From the NCBI GenBank assembly GCA_910576895.1, contig CAJTJZ010000052.1:1-9663 (forward strand): DNA of 9,663 nucleotides, read 5' to 3'. The notes beneath the pieces were generated by a model. It was not told the DNA's origin, searched no databases, and saw only the letters and a list, made by a program, of their open reading frames with translations. Position numbers and translations under genes: made by a program. Each line of letters begins with the position of its first letter. Within the stretch, counting starts at the first letter, position 1. The DNA comes from an uncultured Lachnospiraceae bacterium. GTDB lineage: Bacteria > Bacillota > Clostridia > Lachnospirales > Lachnospiraceae. Positions 7,182 to 9,663 of the stretch are shown here, in pieces.

Positions 7182-8906
7182 ATGGCTATTGTATCAAAAG
7201 TATTGCGATATATCAAAAAATATCGTTTCTTTGTTATTTTATCCTTAGCACTTGCTGCTGTTACTGTTGCACTTACCCTCTATTTGCCAATTTTAACAGG
7301 TAATGCCGTTGATCTTATTTTGGGAAAAGGGCAAGTTGATTTTGATGCTATTTTTGCAATATTAAAACAAATGGCAATTATTATGGTAATTACAGCAATT
7401 GCTCAATGGATTATGGGACTTTGCAATAATCATATTACTTATTATGTTGTTCGTGATATCCGGGAAAAAGCATTTGAAAAGCTGGAAATACTACCTTTAA
7501 AATATATTGATGGACATTCTTATGGAGAAATTGTTAGCCGTATTATTGCAGATGCTGATCAATTTGCAGATGGACTTTTAATGGGTTTTACACAACTATT
7601 CTCTGGTGTCATTACGATTCTTGGAACACTTTTATTTATGTTGTCAATTAATATAAGAATTACACTTGTTGTTGTTATCATTACACCCGTTTCTTTATTT
7701 GTAGCTGCATTTATTGCAAAACGCACCTATTCCATGTTCCATTTACAATCTAGCACACGTGGAGAACAAACAGCATTAATTGAAGAAGTGATTGGAAATC
7801 AAAAAGTAGTGCAGGCATATCAACAAGAAGAAAATTATACAAAAAAATTTGATGAAATTAATAAGCGATTAGAAACCTGCTCATTAAAAGCTATTTTTTA
7901 TTCTTCCATTACAAATCCAGCTACCCGTTTTGTCAATAGCCTTGTCTATGCAGGTGTTGGAATCACAGGAGCAATTTCTGCTATCTATGGCGGTATTAGT
8001 GTTGGTCAGCTTTCTTGTTTTTTAAGCTATGCAAATCAATATACAAAACCATTTAATGAAATCTCTGGTGTCATTACAGAACTTCAAAATGCTCTTGCTT
8101 GTGCAGCACGAATCTTTGATTTAATTGAAGAAGAGCCACAAAAACCAGATGATAGCGATGCTTCTATTTTAGATCATGTCAACGGTACAATTGACTTAGC
8201 TAATGTTTCTTTTTCTTATGTAAAAGAAGTGCCATTAATTAAAAATTTCAATCTTCACGTTAATCCCGGACAACGTATTGCAATTGTTGGTCCTACTGGA
8301 TGCGGAAAAACTACATTAATTAATTTATTAATGCGTTTTTATGATGTAAATTCTGGAAATATTTTGATTGATAACAATAGTATTTATCATATTACAAGAG
8401 AAAGTCTTAGAAAGCAATATGGCATGGTTTTACAAGAAACATGGCTGCGTCATGGTACAGTAAAAGAAAATATTATTATGGGAAAACCATATGCTACACA
8501 GGAAGAAATCTTAAAAGCAGCAAAGGCAAGCCATGCCGATAGCTTTATACGACGTTTGCCAAATGGTTATGATACTATTATTGGAGAAGATGGCGGAAGC
8601 CTATCACAAGGACAAAAACAGCTTCTTTGTATTACAAGAGTTATGCTTTGCCTGCCACCTATGCTAATTCTTGATGAAGCTACTTCTTCGATTGATACTC
8701 GTACTGAATTAAAAATTCAAGAAGCTTTTGCAAAAATGATGGAAGGAAGAACAAGCTTTATTGTCGCTCATAGACTCTCTACTATTCAAAGTGCTGATAT
8801 TATTCTTGTTATGAAAGATGGAAATATTATTGAACAGGGAAATCATGAAACATTAATAAAACAAGGCGGATTTTATGCAAAGCTCTACCAAAGTCAATTT
8901 GCTTAA
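7182..8906 (+). CDS. Heterodimeric ABC exporter, catalytically complete subunit
   Basis: This 574-residue half-exporter has a membrane domain of about residues 1-310 with six helices (clear ones near 17-38, 60-80, 137-157, 160-180, 250-270 and 275-295) and a C-terminal nucleotide-binding domain. Motifs: Walker A GPTGCGKTT (370-378), Q-loop Q418, signature LSQGQ (474-478), Walker B MLILDEA (494-500, catalytic E499) and switch histidine H530 in IVAHRLST. It has the Glu and His that its partner lacks, while its signature is LSQGQ instead of LSGGQ. In a heterodimer this non-canonical signature faces the partner's degenerate Walker motifs, so one site is impaired and the other (its own Walker A/B with the partner's LSGGQ) is active. 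That is the known asymmetry of TM287/288-type exporters. ATG is preceded by TAGGAGG (7167-7173) at 8 bases. It follows the first exporter by 69 bp, probably in one transcript. No terminator is visible downstream. Confidence 0.94.
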   Translation: MAIVSKVLRYIKKYRFFVILSLALAAVTVALTLYLPILTGNAVDLILGKGQVDFDAIFAILKQMAIIMVITAIAQWIMGLCNNHITYYVVRDIREKAFEKLEILPLKYIDGHSYGEIVSRIIADADQFADGLLMGFTQLFSGVITILGTLLFMLSINIRITLVVVIITPVSLFVAAFIAKRTYSMFHLQSSTRGEQTALIEEVIGNQKVVQAYQQEENYTKKFDEINKRLETCSLKAIFYSSITNPATRFVNSLVYAGVGITGAISAIYGGISVGQLSCFLSYANQYTKPFNEISGVITELQNALACAARIFDLIEEEPQKPDDSDASILDHVNGTIDLANVSFSYVKEVPLIKNFNLHVNPGQRIAIVGPTGCGKTTLINLLMRFYDVNSGNILIDNNSIYHITRESLRKQYGMVLQETWLRHGTVKENIIMGKPYATQEEILKAAKASHADSFIRRLPNGYDTIIGEDGGSLSQGQKQLLCITRVMLCLPPMLILDEATSSIDTRTELKIQEAFAKMMEGRTSFIVAHRLSTIQSADIILVMKDGNIIEQGNHETLIKQGGFYAKLYQSQFA

Positions 8907-9048
8907 ATTTGAGTTATCTTTTTTCATGCCATATTTTTAGAATACTTTTATTTATCATTTTATATCTTTATTTTAGAAAATTTTAAAATATTAGTAGAAA
9001 ATTATAATTATTTAGTATATAATATAAAAGAAGTAAAGAAGTGTTATT
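8907..9048 (+). promoter_or_regulatory. AT-rich spacer with probable antitoxin promoter
   Basis: This very AT-rich stretch follows the exporter operon. A consensus TATAAT lies at 9018-9023, 25 bases before the antitoxin ATG, with no good -35 at normal spacing. TATAT-A-ATATA (9016-9026) overlaps it and AATTATAATT (9000-9009) lies just upstream; both are palindromes that could serve antitoxin autorepression. In such AT-rich DNA they are weak evidence. The ribosome site (GAAGTG, 9038-9043) is poor. No GC-rich terminator is seen. Confidence 0.5.
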
Positions 9049-9297
9049 ATGACACAGGTAAATATTTTAGAAGCAAAAACAGAACTTTCTAAATTAATAA
9101 AGATGCTTGAAATGAAACAAGAAGAATGCATTTTAATAGCAAGGAGTGGAAAACCAATAGTACAACTTACTTTAGTTAAGGAAGTACCTGCATCCTCTAG
9201 AATTGGTATTGCAAAAAAAGGAGAACTTTATTCTGACGACTATGATTTTGATCAATATAACGATGAAATTGCAAAAATGTTTGGAGTGATGGAATAA
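9049..9297 (+). CDS. Phd/YefM-family antitoxin of a PIN-type toxin-antitoxin module
   Basis: This small 82-residue protein has the length and layout of type II antitoxins. Residues 2-45 (starting TQVNILEAKTELSKLI and including IARSGKPIVQL) match the Phd/YefM DNA-binding and dimer fold. The acidic C-terminal tail (YDFDQYNDEIAKMFG, 65-79) resembles the toxin-masking segment of relatives paired with PIN toxins. Antitoxins of this type bind their toxin and repress their own promoter. The reading frame is intact. The next frame, overlapping its stop, encodes a recognisable but broken PIN toxin. The antitoxin could now persist neutrally, neutralise related toxins elsewhere in the genome, or act only as a local DNA-binding protein; these three readings are inference. 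Confidence 0.88.
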   Translation: MTQVNILEAKTELSKLIKMLEMKQEECILIARSGKPIVQLTLVKEVPASSRIGIAKKGELYSDDYDFDQYNDEIAKMFGVME

Positions 9298-9663
9298 AAA
9301 TTTTACTAGATACTCATATTATACTATGGTCAATAGCAGATGATCCAAAATTGCCAAAAATGGCAAAACAAATGATTTCTGATGCTGATAATGAAATTTT
9401 TATAGTACTGCTTCTATATGGGAATTTTCCATAAAACACACAGCACATCCCAATAAAATGCGTTTAAATGGAAGCAAACTTTCAGATTATTGTCAAAAAG
9501 CAGGATATAGAATACTGCCAATCCGTGATCATCATATACAATCATGAGAAACGCTAAAACGATTAGATGGATCACCAAATCATAATGATCCTTTTGATAG
9601 AATTATGTTAGCACAAGCAAAAGCAGAAAATTTAATATTTATTACACATGATTCTTTATTATT
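9294..9663 (+). pseudogene. PIN-domain (VapC-like) toxin, decayed; partial at right edge
   Basis: Translation of the frame overlapping the antitoxin stop gives a clear PIN-domain ribonuclease toxin of the type paired with Phd/YefM-like antitoxins. It starts KILLDTHIILW and includes DDPKLPKMAKQMISD. After a shift at the T-run 9397-9401 (one base missing) it continues in another frame as YSTASIWEFSIKHT, then DYCQKAGYRILPIRDHHIQS. A TGA follows at 9545-9547 where relatives have Leu, then ETLKRLDG, NDPFDRIMLAQAKAEN and ITHDSLL to the window end. The acidic catalytic positions (Asp of LLDTH, Glu of IWEF, Asp of DPFDR, Asp of THD) are all still recognisable. The expected start at 9294-9296 reads ATA; a change back to ATG would recreate the usual ATGA overlap with the antitoxin stop. 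With three independent lesions, functional toxin is very unlikely. Confidence 0.88.

Noticed and set aside
8970..8989. ATTTTA/TAAAAT inverted repeat as a terminator of the exporter operon
   Set aside because: The stem is only A-T pairs, short, and not followed by a U-run; similar repeats are expected by chance in this AT-rich spacer.

Overview
The window is AT-rich and has strong AGGAGG-like ribosome sites, a MerR-type regulator and several Gram-positive-style ABC transporters. This suggests a low-GC Firmicute, most likely a gut Clostridia / Lachnospiraceae-type organism. The genus is an inference from style, because no rRNA or housekeeping marker is present.

Left part, minus strand (read from about 5.1 kb down to 1): an ABC ATPase (5086-4412) overlaps a large FtsX/MacB-type permease (4424-1881). 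Next come a MerR-type regulator fused to a SAM-dependent methyltransferase (1773-604) and the 5' part of rfbA/rmlA, glucose-1-phosphate thymidylyltransferase, which runs off the left edge (537-1). The regulator has its own promoter, directly after the permease stop codon. It has the MerR hallmark of a 19-bp spacer between -35 and -10 with an inverted repeat inside, so self-regulation is likely.

Middle: a divergent intergenic region (5087-5348) separates the ATPase-permease pair from a second, rightward export system. It has no gene but holds overlapping inverted repeats on the left, a 10-bp direct repeat, and a promoter-like element with a 27-bp dyad on the right. Both transporters therefore look regulated. 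No regulator other than the MerR-methyltransferase is present to account for this.

Right part, plus strand: two half-size ABC exporters (5349-7112 and 7182-8906) form a heterodimeric exporter of the BmrCD/LmrCD/TM287-288 kind. The first has a degenerate nucleotide-binding site (Walker B Asp-Asp, switch His replaced by Gln). The second is catalytically complete but has an altered signature motif (LSQGQ). A 9-bp hairpin lies between them. Downstream is a Phd/YefM-type antitoxin (9049-9297), intact, followed by its PIN-domain toxin gene. The toxin gene is broken three times: its start codon changed from ATG to ATA, it has a one-base frameshift, and it has an in-frame TGA. It also leaves the window at the right edge.

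Overall this looks like an accessory export/resistance locus: one FtsX-type transporter, one heterodimeric exporter and one sensor-like regulator. It lies beside a nucleotide-sugar gene and a decayed toxin-antitoxin module. I see no RNA gene, insertion sequence, CRISPR array or bacteriocin precursor. The components belong to known families. The most unusual points are the regulator-methyltransferase fusion with its promoter, the toxin that decayed while its antitoxin stayed intact, and the repeat-rich divergent control region.
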